Below are positions 1 through 10,900 of a DNA stretch of 64,000 nucleotides, piece by piece (position 1 is the stretch's first letter; the number at the start of each line of letters is the position of its first letter). The DNA is from Mycteria americana. Lineage: Eukaryota > Chordata > Aves > Ciconiiformes > Ciconiidae. The stretch is from contig NC_134370.1 in assembly GCF_035582795.1 (NCBI RefSeq), positions 37,249,501 through 37,313,500 on the forward strand, read 5' to 3'. Under the pieces are notes generated by a model. It did not search any database and was not told the origin of the DNA. It was given only the letters and a program-made list of their open reading frames with translations. Position numbers and translations under genes: made by a program.

Positions 1-2382
1 AACAAAATACAGGAAACCACTGGAGTGGGCATCAGCTTAGATTTTCAAATTTTCACATTTTTCAAAGTATCTTGCTCTTATAATCCAAAACTTCTTTATA
101 TCATTCCAGTACAGCTTAAGTTTTCACAACAATTTGCCCTAAGATATTAATTAGCTTCTATTCTTTCCCATGCTAGAAAGGCTGTTTATATAAATTCTTC
201 ATCCTTCAAACCCTGATATCCATATACAATTTAAATTATTTATTTCAAAATTAAGGCTCATAACATTTTTCTTTAGAATCAAATTACAGTTCACTCAACT
301 ACCTGGCCAAATTTTGTTGTCATATGCTGGGAAAAATGTGGTCTACAGTGGTATTTTAAGAATTCTACACTTTTCACTCTTCTCAGTAACTTCTTCCAGA
401 GGAACAGATATAAGGTGGTATATTTCCAGTCAGACAGACACTTAGAAATATACACATTGTACAGAGAACTTGTTGAAACCGGTTACTATATAGCTAGCTA
501 CCACCTCTAAAAGTTATATAAAGGGGAACTTTAAAATTAAAAGATATACAGTAGCAGAGGGGTAGCATGGAAGTCTTCAGTTTAAAAAAATCGGTAGAAA
601 GAAAAGTTTATAGGAAGTTTATACAAAATATATGAAATTTATATAAAATATTCAGTGAGATGTTTTACCACAAAAGGTATCCAATACCCACTACATATGA
701 ATAACACTGTTCTTGGAGGAAGGATGTAGACTAAATCTCCCCTCTTCCTCTCAAGTCTGAAGATGAACTAGGTGTCCACGAGTTCAATTCTACAAGAAGC
801 CAAGAATGAACATGGGTGTTTACTTGAATACAGGCAAAATCTGTAGAAATTGAGACTATTTGTGCTTAAATTTAACCAGGTCAGACCAACACCAGAATAT
901 TCAGCAGCTTAGATGAAAGTACTGCAGCTGGGAATGTGCTGTATATGCCTAAAGCAGCCTGTGCTACTACGAATACCTGACACATACGAAGTAATGTCAT
1001 TGCAAAACACCTGTAATGCTTCAAATTTCTGTTAAACACTAGAAGTAGTGTGCACCACCCTGAGGGAAGGCAATCATGGTACTCAGTCAACTTGTGATCT
1101 CAGTGCCTACTCCCATGTCAAAAATAATCTAGTAATATCTGACGCTTCTCTCAACGAATAATACTTGACAGATTATTCTTCAGGACCCACTAGCATTTAT
1201 GCCATCTTTTTCATTTCCTTTTTAAGCAATTTGAAAAATTATTATCATATGTACTTGAACTATTCATTAATTGCTAAGCCCTTAAGGAATTAGTATGAGG
1301 CAGAAAATGAGAAATAGCATATGCGAAACAAGGCTACATAGAAACTTTAACACCGCCCTCTGCTGGGATGACTTTTTAGGAGTTATCTCAGGAAAAGCTT
1401 TAAATTGCCTTCTGTAACAGACCGAAGATGCTTACTAGTATGCTTTCAGTGACAGAAAAGACAGAGGTATTTTTCCAGCGTTTGACCACTAGGACAGATG
1501 AGAGCATCTGATTAAATTTACTAAGCAAAATATAGCTTTTATCCACACTGAATACATCCTTCATTACAGCAGAGTCATCAAAACTCCTTTTCCAAAATCG
1601 AAACACAATTTCAGTTAATATAACAACTAGATTTAAAAATATTAGCATACCACTAACTCAGAATATCCAAAAAATGTTATATGGACACCTTTAGGAAGAA
1701 GAACACTTGTTTTACCTACAAATAGTTCAACAATTGCTTAGCTAGATCTCATTATAAAGTATTTATCTGCTACCAAAACCAATAAGTAAAACTAGTATTT
1801 GAATGTAATTAAAATTAGCATTTAAAAATCATTAATATGATGAATGAAAAGACATGTTATTTTTGTTTTTCCTCCCAACCAATGAATAGTTTTTTAAAAA
1901 TTCCCCAAAAAAAGTATAAAACCTGAGAATCTCAATAGGATTATCAGTGACCTACAGCTATGAACATTCATTGTATTAGTTGCATATAGAGCTTTTTTCT
2001 TCTTTGAAAACCGAAAATATATTCCAAAATATTATTTGGATGTTGTCAAATTTATGCAGTTGGCTCATGATTCATAACCATATCACATGTTGAACTAAAC
2101 TAATGAATAAACCATTATTTCAGCTATATCTGTAATACAATCCTGTTCTATAAGACACTTTTAATATAAGCCTTATTCTAGGATCTTAACATCAGCATAC
2201 AGAGCAAAAAATTGAGCTTTACGAAGGGAGGTACTAAAAGATAAAAGTGGCAAGAAAGAAGGTTCACAATGCATTTCAAATAGTCCTGCCTGTAGAGATA
2301 AACAACTTCAACCCCCCCCTGTAGATAGACAAGCACATTCAAAATGTGATTAACCTGGAGGGGAGGTGGGGAAGGCTCTTAC
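1..2382 (-). other. DNAJC12: DNAJC12 intron 1 (partial)
   Basis: AT-rich DNA downstream (minus strand) of the DNAJC12 exon 1 donor. I looked for the J-domain exon carrying the HPD motif and did not find it, so the remaining exons are taken to lie left of the window. Short open frames here (for example 881-1090 and 1400-1648, minus) have no recognisable content and no flanking splice signals. No repeat family was recognised. Confidence 0.75.
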
Positions 2383-2460
2383 CGTAGATAGTTCGTCGCA
2401 TCCTAGCAAGTTGTAGTAATCTTCCAAGTCATCCGGTCTGCAGTTCAGAATTGCATCCAT
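2383..2460 (-). CDS. DNAJC12: DNAJC12 coding exon 1 (partial gene)
   Basis: Reading the minus strand from the ATG at 2460-2458 gives 26 codons beginning MDAILNCRPDDLEDYYNLLG, close to my recollection of the human DNAJC12 N-terminus. The exon ends in phase 0 at an intact donor (ACG, then GTAAGA). DNAJC12 is a small cytosolic type III J-protein that works with HSP70 to fold phenylalanine, tyrosine and tryptophan hydroxylases; human loss causes hyperphenylalaninaemia. Only the first residues of the J domain (EDYYNLLG) are encoded here; helices II-IV with HPD and the C-terminal motif are off the left edge. The start context is moderate: G at +4 but C at -3. The gene is head to head with SIRT1, about 5 kb between start codons. 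Confidence 0.93.
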
Positions 2461-2760
2461 CTGGACTAGTCCAGCGGGCTTTTTCAAGCCGAGGCACAAG
2501 GGGTGTAAAATATACTATCAATACAAAGCTCGCACAAGGGTTTAAAAGTAGCCCAGGGAAAGAGGCAATTTCCACTCAGGTCGACAGCTCTCTCCAGTGC
2601 TTTTTCATACTGGCAGCTGACACACATGAATTTTCTTGAATTCTCTGCCTGCCATTGGTCCCTGCAGGATGCCAATCCGGTTGCACAAACCTGCTAATGG
2701 CAATGCTCCCTGGGATTTGTAGTTGCCAAAGTCACTTTGGCATTAAACTGTGGGTCTCCT
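2461..2760 (-). promoter_or_regulatory. DNAJC12: DNAJC12 promoter region
   Basis: Sequence just upstream of the DNAJC12 start on the minus strand. It has a CCAAT box on the minus strand (2654-2658), a second CCAAT on the plus strand (2672-2676), and at 2701-2723 a minus-strand match to the long ZNF143/THAP11 (SBS) element: ACTACAAATCCCAG followed by GGAGCAT. A weak TATA-like stretch lies near 2505-2515. There is no CpG island. The start site cannot be fixed from sequence. Assignment to DNAJC12 is by position. Confidence 0.6.
2701..2723 (-). promoter_or_regulatory. ZNF143/STAF-type binding site
   Basis: On the minus strand the core reads ACTACAAATCCCAG and then GGAGCATTG, close to the family consensus ACTACAATTCCCAGAATGC with one or two changes. 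ZNF143 sites of this type lie in many vertebrate promoters, often within a few hundred bases of the start. Here it is about 240 bases upstream of the DNAJC12 ATG. Confidence 0.6.
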
Positions 2761-5700
2761 CCAGACTGAAAAGAGTTCTGGATACTAACTAAAATCTAGC
2801 TGTATTTGAGATTTAGGTCACGCCATCACATGTATAGCCACTTAAAATCAGGCACATACTTAAAGGCTTTCCTGCACCTGAGCCTACATATACTACAATA
2901 TGTTTTCTGCTTAATTTTTCTTTGCAACTTTTGCCACAGTGTTTGACAAGGGGATATGCGTAATTATAGAAAAGAGTAAGGATTACTTCCAAAATAACGA
3001 TTACAGGGCTGCAAACTTTTGACAATGAAGTACTGACCTTGCCAAAGCCTCTCAGAGTTCCGTCAGTCACTTCAACAGAAAAGAGTGAATCTTTACTCTT
3101 TGAAGGCTACCTAGGGTACGTACATACTACTCTTCAAAAACAAAAAGCTCTTGTACATCAGTTGCAGTCTGACAAAATTAAGACTATGAAAGGGCAATAT
3201 GAAATACTTACTGCCTACTATCAAATTAAATAGAGACTCTTTCTCATGCTAAATTACTTTCAAATTGTGTCTTGAAGGTTTGTATTGTGTGCAAAACACA
3301 TTCCTTGTAAAACTCATTTTACATTGAAGTGAAATATCTTCAATTTTGAACTGTGGTTAATGATCGAGGCCTCAGTCCAACAAAGACTACAGACATGTTT
3401 AACTGTAGTGTCTCCTATGATCTATTGATTTAAAAAGATTATTTCCTAGGTGTAATACTAACCACTTGCTGAAGTCTTTCCTCTGGAGCATAAGGAACTC
3501 TATTTTCACATTTCCCATCCCTGCAAGAGCTTTGTAATCCAAGAGGTTTCATGTCATTAAATATTTCTGATTCTTTAAACTAACACTTACAAATAGATGC
3601 CTTGAATAGTTATACAATTCTAGATGCAGTGACCTAGTAGGAGAGTCTACGCAGAACAGATACACAGAGTGACCAAGGCGGGAACAGGTGTGTGTTCATC
3701 AATGAAGGACCTAGTGACCATTCAGAACTGTTTCTAAAATACTGAATACATAATTCCTGCATTTACAAGTGCTTTATTTTATTATCTATATTATTAATCT
3801 TCTGAAATTATCTACATATAATATTAGTCTTCCACTGCTTTCTCTTCAAGGTTGTATTGTCTGAAACTTCCTATTTTTACTGTATGTTCAGATAGCCTAT
3901 TAAGATAATAAAATATATAAATGACATGAAAAGAAGAAGCAATAATATTAAACAGCAAAGCACAAGCCTCAGTGAAACCGTTTAAATCTGTTAGAAAACA
4001 CTGCTACCATATTTCTCTGAGTAAATAAAACAATAGATCCACTTTTTCAACAAAGTGGAAGAATTAGCAATTACAAATCTGTCCCTCTCCCCCATTCATA
4101 ACTTAATAATAAACCAGAAAAGCATAGGAAAGAAAGCCTTTTAGAAAGAGATCATGTAAATATTTAAATAGATTGTACTTTGGGGGAGGATAAAAAACAA
4201 ACAGCTGTCCCTTTTCCCAACAGCACTCCTGACATACCGTTCTTGTCCAAGTATTTCTTGCATATTTGCGTAAGGTGAAAGGGAAGGCTTTTTAACCCTT
4301 TTCCCCTCCAGCTTTCAGTAGCTATTTCTGTGCTGCAAGGTGAACTACAGGTCCAAGAGCTGGATTCAGATGACAAAACCCTGAGACTTGCAAGCTGCTT
4401 GTTCACAGGGAATTTGCTCGCTGAAGCCTTGTTCCCATCTATACTCATCTGTTCAGACCAAATAAACAAGGACTTTGATGCAAACTGCAGCAGCGACCAT
4501 ACTTGTGCCCCCCTCAAGATTTCCAGTGCTTGGGGCAGAAAGGGTCCCACAGCACAGTCTGAAGGTTTGCGTGTGGAGAACACAAAATCCTGATCCTGAA
4601 TAATAACTCAGTCTTTTACTGCTCCTACTAACTTCAGTGGGACAATTCAGAGCAAAGCATCACCAAAAAACGAGAGCAAGAGAACCCGTACATAATACAC
4701 AGGAAAAAAAAATATAAAGGTTGCCTTCCAGACATAAACTTTATTTGAAAGAGAATCACAGCGCAGGAGATGGCACAACTTATGTGTCTACACACGTTTT
4801 GGTTAATGCTGCTCAGAACGTACAAACAGAACTGAAAGTGAGGAAATCTTTATTTGTTCTCTCTACTCAATCACGAACAAAACATTTCTATTTATTCCTA
4901 GCGCATTATCAACAATTTTGCCTGTTTAGAGCCACGAGTGAAACTAAATTCTGGTTCAGTGTAACAGGAGGTTTACCTTCAACTTGTAAAAGTCATAAAT
5001 GGCCCTTTCAATAAAACACCAAGATCTGGAAATCTCTGTTTGAATTTATTCCCATAAAATACATCAAATCTTCCAGTACCAATTCTTCTCAACTGACTTC
5101 AGTTGTTTTGCTTCCTGAGGGCAGAGTACACATTTTCAAGAAGCTCAAGGCACAACATAACTCAAATGAGTTTTGTGTTTCATGCTCCATCCTTTTCCCC
5201 ACACATACTCAGAGTTGCAGAAATAGAAGAGGACCTGAGCACTACCAAACTGACTTCCTGATTTAGGGGTAACTACTGCAACATCATCATTAACATGTAT
5301 AAATGCTTGCAATATTAGAGTCAGCTTTAGGATCCTTGAATCATTTCCTCACCAATACCTTCACAGAAAGCTTTAGCTCATACACCTATATAACATACAC
5401 ATTTTCTTCCTTAGAATGCAGTCTTCACATAAATAAGTACCAAAACAACAATATTAAAGTCACACCTCTCCTTTATATGCTGACAAAAGCATCTTGAACG
5501 TGCTTTTTAAGAAATCTGAATCTTGCCTCAGCTTCAATAAGGAAAAAGAATGCTTGCATACAAATTTGCACAGAATAATAAAAATGTTCTGATTCACATC
5601 TGGTTACCTTGTGGCTTGTTTTTGAGAAACAGGTAGTGTGAGAAATGGTGTGTACATCTTTTTTGGGGTTGTTAATACCTGAAAGAACCAGAAAAAAAAA

Positions 5701-6700
5701 TTCCCCCCCCCCCCAAATACATATACCACCTATAAAGTCAGTTATCTACAAAATAATCCCTTTTGAAGCCAAAATCCACCTATCAACAATTTTAACCCAA
5801 AGTTTTTTAAAAGCTGTTGTTATCAAGGCCTGCAAGGGAGAAATTCTACCTGTCTAATCTTGGTCTTGCCACTAAACTGAGGGATTCAGTTGTGTTAAAG
5901 TCACTACAACTATTCTGCAAATAGTTTGTGATGTTAAGCAGTAACATTAAACAAAACAATATTTAAATTTATATCCACAAAGTTTAGACCAAAATTCTAT
6001 GTCGGCAGAAGTCTCGGGAAAGTGGCCGAGTTCTATCCAGACAAGACTTCCAGGTAGAAAGAGACACTACTTTTAAGAAAGCCCATGCGTGGTACCTCTA
6101 TATTTACTACAGAGTGATGGTCCACAACTCAGCATCGAGGTCAGCCACTAAGGATTGTCTCTACAATTTACATAAGAGATCGTTGGAAAACCACAGGTCA
6201 CTACAGCTACTAGCTGTGCACATCCCACCAGGGAATGCTGATGTAAAAAAGAATGAATTTGTGAATGTCATTACAGCAAATCCTAACTCTTGCAATTTAC
6301 CATCAGGTCTCTCGTACGCTACACAGGCTCCATTCTTAAAACAGCTGTTGTTCAGATGGGTGCTGAACCCCCCCGCCCCCAAAATCTTCCTGTAGTTCAG
6401 GAGTTCAAGTACCATGGTAATACATTTAAGCATCCCTACCAAAAGCTCAACCTGCAGGTGCAAAACCTTTCCCAGGCAGTCAGGAGGCAGGCCAACATCC
6501 CCGGCAAAAGCTGTAACCCTGTAAATATTTCTCTTCTTACCCTCAGCTCTGTTCTGTGTTTACAGAAAACGAAGAGCTCCTACGAACCCCTCGGTAACGC
6601 TACCTGACTGGCAAACGAGCTCACAGGGAGACTCGTACGAGCTTTCCCTGGCGGGTTTCACCTCGCCGGGTGCTGCACAGCTACGTGGCAGCCCAACAAA
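2761..6700. other. Intergenic DNA, DNAJC12 to SIRT1
   Basis: About 4 kb of mostly AT-rich DNA between two divergent genes. Open frames (for example 4164-4583 minus and 6114-6607 plus) show no known protein features. An A9-TT-C12 run lies at 5692-5714. Nothing else is recognised; CpG density rises only from about 6580 onward. Confidence 0.6.
5692..5714. repeat. A9-C12 homopolymer tract
   Basis: Nine A, two T and twelve C in a row. The length of such runs is prone to sequencing error. Confidence 0.85.
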
Positions 6701-7141
6701 GTGCATTTGCAACGTGAAGCCTGTGCCAGGAAGCACCGTTTGCTCCTCAGGAAGATGCATTCTCTATCTGATATTCTGAACACCATTGCGGAGAGGCCCA
6801 AGAGCTTCTCAAAGGGCTTGTGACGAGAGGAATACCGAGACCGCCGGAGCCGCCATTTGCCAGGAGCGTCCTAGCGGAGGAGCGCGCTGCGAGGTGAGCC
6901 CAGAGGGCGGGGGGGGATGAACGGACGGACAAGCTCCATAGGGACGGGGTTCCCCCTTCCCGCCGTGGGCGGCCACCCCTCCGCGGCAGGCGGCAACCGC
7001 CCCTTCTGTGAACAACACACCGCAACGAGGCAAAGGCCGCGGCGGCGCGCTGGGCTAGCCGGGCCCGGGCCGGGCGAGAACGCTCCCCTCAGCGGCGGCC
7101 CTGCCCCCTCCTGAGCGAGGCTCGCGCAGGGACGCGCGGAC

Positions 7142-7363
7142 CACGTGACGAGAAACTGCCATGGCGCGAGGGGCGTGCGCGTAGAGGGAGGGGGGGCGGG
7201 AGAGGGGAAAAGCGCCCTGCCGCGCGAGGGTTGAGCCGGCACGAGCGTCACGTGACGGCGGCAGCGCTCCCGCCCCCTCCACCTCCCCCTCACGTGATCC
7301 GGTTTGTTGTTGTTGCGGCCTCCGCGGGGCGGGTGCCCGCGTGGGCGGCGGCGCAGTCACGTG
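7142..7363. promoter_or_regulatory. SIRT1: Cluster of four CACGTG E-boxes
   Basis: Perfect CACGTG at 7142-7147, 7249-7254, 7291-7296 and 7358-7363. The second lies in the 10-bp palindrome GTCACGTGAC (7247-7256) and the third in TCACGTGA (7290-7297), both close to the CLEAR/M-box form used by TFEB, TFE3 and MITF. MYC/MAX, USF and CLOCK/BMAL1 also bind this core. All are within about 325 bases of the SIRT1 start codon. Confidence 0.8.
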
Positions 7364-7463
7364 CCGCGTTTAAATCGCTCCCTGGGGTGGGGGAGGGGGC
7401 TGTGGCGGAGGCGCTGCTGCGCGCTGCGCCGGGCGGGAGGGGGGCGGCGGTTGTTACTCCAAG

Positions 7464-7935
7464 ATGGCGGACGAGGAGACTCCGCTCCTCCGCCCGCGCG
7501 ACGGCGGCCCCGGCAGCGCGGCCGAGAGCGCCGAGCCCGCTCTGAAGCGCCAGCGCCTGGACTCGGAAGACGGCGGCTGCGGGCGGGGCGCGGCGCCCGC
7601 CCAACGCCCGGACCGGGGCGCGGGGCCGCCGCCCGCCGCCCCTGTGGCGGCGGAGCTGCCGGGCGAGGCGGCGGCCGTGACCGCCGATGGCGGCGGCCGG
7701 GCGGAGGAGGAGGAGGACGACGACGAAGAGGCGGCGGCGGCGGTCTGGAGCGGCGCGGACAATAGGGCCGGGCTGCGGGGCCTGCCCCGGGCGGAGCCGC
7801 CTCCGCAGCCGCGGCAGCGGGGTCGGGGGGAGGGGGCGGAGGCGGCGCCCGGTGAAGACGCGGCGGAGGCGGCCATTGGCTGCAGGCGGGCGCAGTGTTC
7901 AAACGGGGCGGCCGAGGCGCCGGCCCTGCATCCCG
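7464..7935 (+). CDS. SIRT1: SIRT1 exon 1 (codons 1-157)
   Basis: Encodes [15 protein letters not shown] and then a proline-, alanine- and glutamate-rich disordered stretch with an EEEEDDDEE acidic run. It ends in phase 1 at CCCG followed by GTGAGG, a strong donor, which joins to exon 2 as GAT (Asp158). The mammal-like junction after AAIG-x-R (about 7886) has no GT here, so the exon runs 48 bases further and adds about 16 residues (codons 142-157). Confidence 0.9.
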
Positions 7936-10900
7936 GTGAGGACCCCATCCCTCCCCTCCTCCGCTCGGCCCGGCGGACAGGCCGCGGGCCGCCCCTCGCA
8001 GCCGAGAGGGGGTGGCCCGGCCCGGCCGCGCAGCCCGCAGCGGGAGAGGCGGCGGCCGCGGCGGGTTCTCTCCACCCTGCGCGGGGCCGGCTCCCCCCGC
8101 GGGCGCCTCGCCGCGGCAGCCGCCCGGGCTCTCCCGCCTAGCGATAGCCCCGCGGGCCGCGTCGCTCGCGTGGAGGCTCGGTGTTCACCTGCCGCAGCCC
8201 GGGGCCAGCGCTGGTCTGTGCCAGTCCTGGGGAGAGCGAGCACCGCAACTAGCGGGTGCTCCGTGCGGGGATGATGACTGAACACAGGCTGTGCTCCTTT
8301 CATCTCCTTAACCGTACATTGAATGCAAACTCGAGCGAGCTGCTGCATCCATTTTTCTAAACCTAATCCTAATCAGTCCTTGTCAAAGCCTGTTGTTTCT
8401 TGTGCTGGGCTTCGTAGAGGGAGATCGACTGGGCTCTAATTTCTGAAAACGTTTATTCTGCTGTGTTGCTGGCAACAAGTTATTAAAGATGAAGAATTAT
8501 AAGCCCTGTTTCCTTTTCACAATATCTGCCGTGATAATTATTTTATTTCTGTTTCTTGGAAACTTGCACAAAAAGCACAGGAGCAGCAGTCTTGAACAAC
8601 TCTAAATAACTTCAAGTTTACAGTCTTGGCTGAGATTTCAATGACTGCGGCACAAAACTAAACTATAATCTTCTAAAAAGTTTCTTTGCAGATCATGTTT
8701 GAAGCGTAGTGTTTGGGCAGTATCAGTATGAAAGTACCTTGCATTGCATTATTGAAACAGATCGGTTTTGAGGGGGTTTTTTTGTCCATTTTGATTTTTA
8801 AGGTAGTGCTTTGGAAAGACTTCTTAAAAGGTATAAGATACTGTATTCTGCCAGTAAAGTCTTTACATTTTATCCTGGAATGCAGTTAAAGATATTGGAC
8901 CTTTAAGTCCATAGTAAAACTCTACAGAAAATTTCTGCCTGTGCAAAAGCAATCCAAAAGGCAACAGAGCTGTATGATAAGCTTGGAACAGCCTTGGTAT
9001 TTAAAAACTTCATTGGAACAGCAGAAGAGTAAAGCTAATGATCTCTTACCGGTGCTTTATATGAAGCCTTTTTGCTCAAGTTACTGAGATCCTCAGGCAT
9101 GTTTTGCTGGCAAGTTAGTTGTGGCAAGCGTTCCCTTTAGTCCTTTGAGGAATCCAATGAATACACAGGGAGTGTTGCAGTTTCAACTGTTACTTTAGCC
9201 TGCTTGTATCTGTCACAGTGTTTCTTAAACACAAGACAATGTGACCTGTATAGGATGAGTCTTTAACAACATAAGCTTTGATTCTTTATACAGTAGACAT
9301 AAAGGTTGTTTTAGTAAGACTTGCACTTCACACTTACTGATGTGTACTAATCAACTTTCTTCTTCTTCATAATGCCTTTTGCATATGTTCACTGACTTCA
9401 TGCATAATAAGATGGAAGTGAAATGCTGTATATACATAGATTAATAATAAGAAATAGCAATCTCAATGAGCACCTGTGGTCTCAGAAGAACAAGACAGCA
9501 AGTACAAAAAGCAAATTTCTGTCTTCTACCTCTTCCCATTCTAATCAGAATAAAGTATTTATGCCAACAAGGGAAAGAACAGGACAACACAATCTCTGAA
9601 TAAAAAATGATGGTGTTTTGTGGTGTTCTTTATTTAAGAGTAAAGTGCAGTAACCTAGCTAAAATATTGTAGGGGTTTATTTAAATAGAGATTGAAAACT
9701 ATTATAGTGATTCTTTACTTTAGAGAGCATGACTGAAACTTGTTCGCCTTTGTTCATAGTCTTAGATTTTCAATAAATTAAGCTACAGTTGCTGTGGCCA
9801 TTTCTAACAAAGCCAATAAAAGAGTTTAGTAGTCTAAATTCTAATAAGCTGTTCAGGTTAAAATTTAGATTTCCCCTTAAATGTTAGCTTAGTAATGAAG
9901 CTGTAAGATAAGTATCTCGTTATTCTTTGGCCTCCTTCATCTAGATACATGATGAAGTTAGATTGAGTTACTCTGGCTTAAGGCCACAGTAAGCCAAACC
10001 CAGCTGCAGGGTAAAATGGATGAGATAAACTTAGTGAACATGGTTCAAGGTAGCACATTTTCTGTCATAACTGAAATATCATAAAAGTGTGTATGTGGTT
10101 GCCTGTTGCAGCTCAGCTGCAAGATAACAGCCTAACAAAATTCTGTAACTTAGTTGTATCCAAATGTGTATTTGTGGGTTTCCTTTAAAATGCTGTGCTC
10201 TTAAAACCTAGTCAAAGATTGGTCTGTAAATGGTGACACATTTTCATTTTACCCAGTTTCTCAGCTGAACGAAGTGAGAATTGTAAGAAGAAGGAATTTT
10301 TAATTGTACTTTTAAAACACTTGCATTTTTTTTTAAGATAAAAAGTCCTTAATGCCCAACACTTTCTAGAATGAAAATTTCACTAAGGTCAACATCCAGC
10401 CCACTGAAGCCCGGTATTAAGATAGCAAATCCTGCAGTAAATCTACTGAAGGCTTGAAAGCATATCTACACACTCAAAAAAAGTTGAAATTTTCTGTGTC
10501 TAAGTGACAAAACTGCCTACTTGTAATTCATTGCAATCAAATTTAAAAGCATACAATTTTAGGTTTTGTGATATATTTAAATATATATCTGTGCCATTTG
10601 GCTCAAGTGTAACTCGTCATTGTTGTGCTGTCTTGCAGATAACTTCCTTTTTAGTGATGAAATCATAGCCAATGGTTTTCACTCCTGTGATAGTGATGAA
10701 GATGACAGAGCCTCACATGCAAGCTCTAGTGATTGGACCCCAAGACCACGTATAGGTAGAAGCCTATATAATGTTCTTAGATTCTGCTTGCCTTTGAACA
10801 GTTACTTAATTCTTCCCAGTCTTCAAATGATTTCTTCTGTTGCAAAAAAACCTGGCAATTACTGCTTTTGAGCAGCTTAGAGTTGTTGACTGTATTCTGT

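Larger units (their letters stand above)
6830..8270. promoter_or_regulatory. SIRT1: CpG island over SIRT1 promoter and exon 1
   Basis: Very GC-rich, CpG-dense DNA that begins sharply after an AT-rich flank, covers the SIRT1 5' end and exon 1, and fades in early intron 1. It holds GC boxes (for example GGGGCGGG at 7193-7200), four CACGTG E-boxes at 7142-7363 and YY1-like motifs (GCCGCCATTT near 6850, and AAGATGGCGG at 7461-7470 over the start codon). There is no clear TATA box. Boundaries are judged by eye. Confidence 0.85.

Noticed and set aside
4164-4593. Overlapping 139- and 87-codon frames in the DNAJC12-SIRT1 gap
   Set aside because: They are each other's shadow, lack splice or promoter context and match nothing I know.
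8012-8281. Open frame continuing past the SIRT1 exon 1 donor
   Set aside because: It lies after the GTGAGG donor, in early intron 1, with composition typical of the CpG island and no SIRT1 similarity.
7304-8348. Several long open frames on both strands over SIRT1 exon 1
   Set aside because: They arise from GC-rich DNA in other frames. Only the frame from 7464 gives SIRT1 sequence and a phase-compatible donor.
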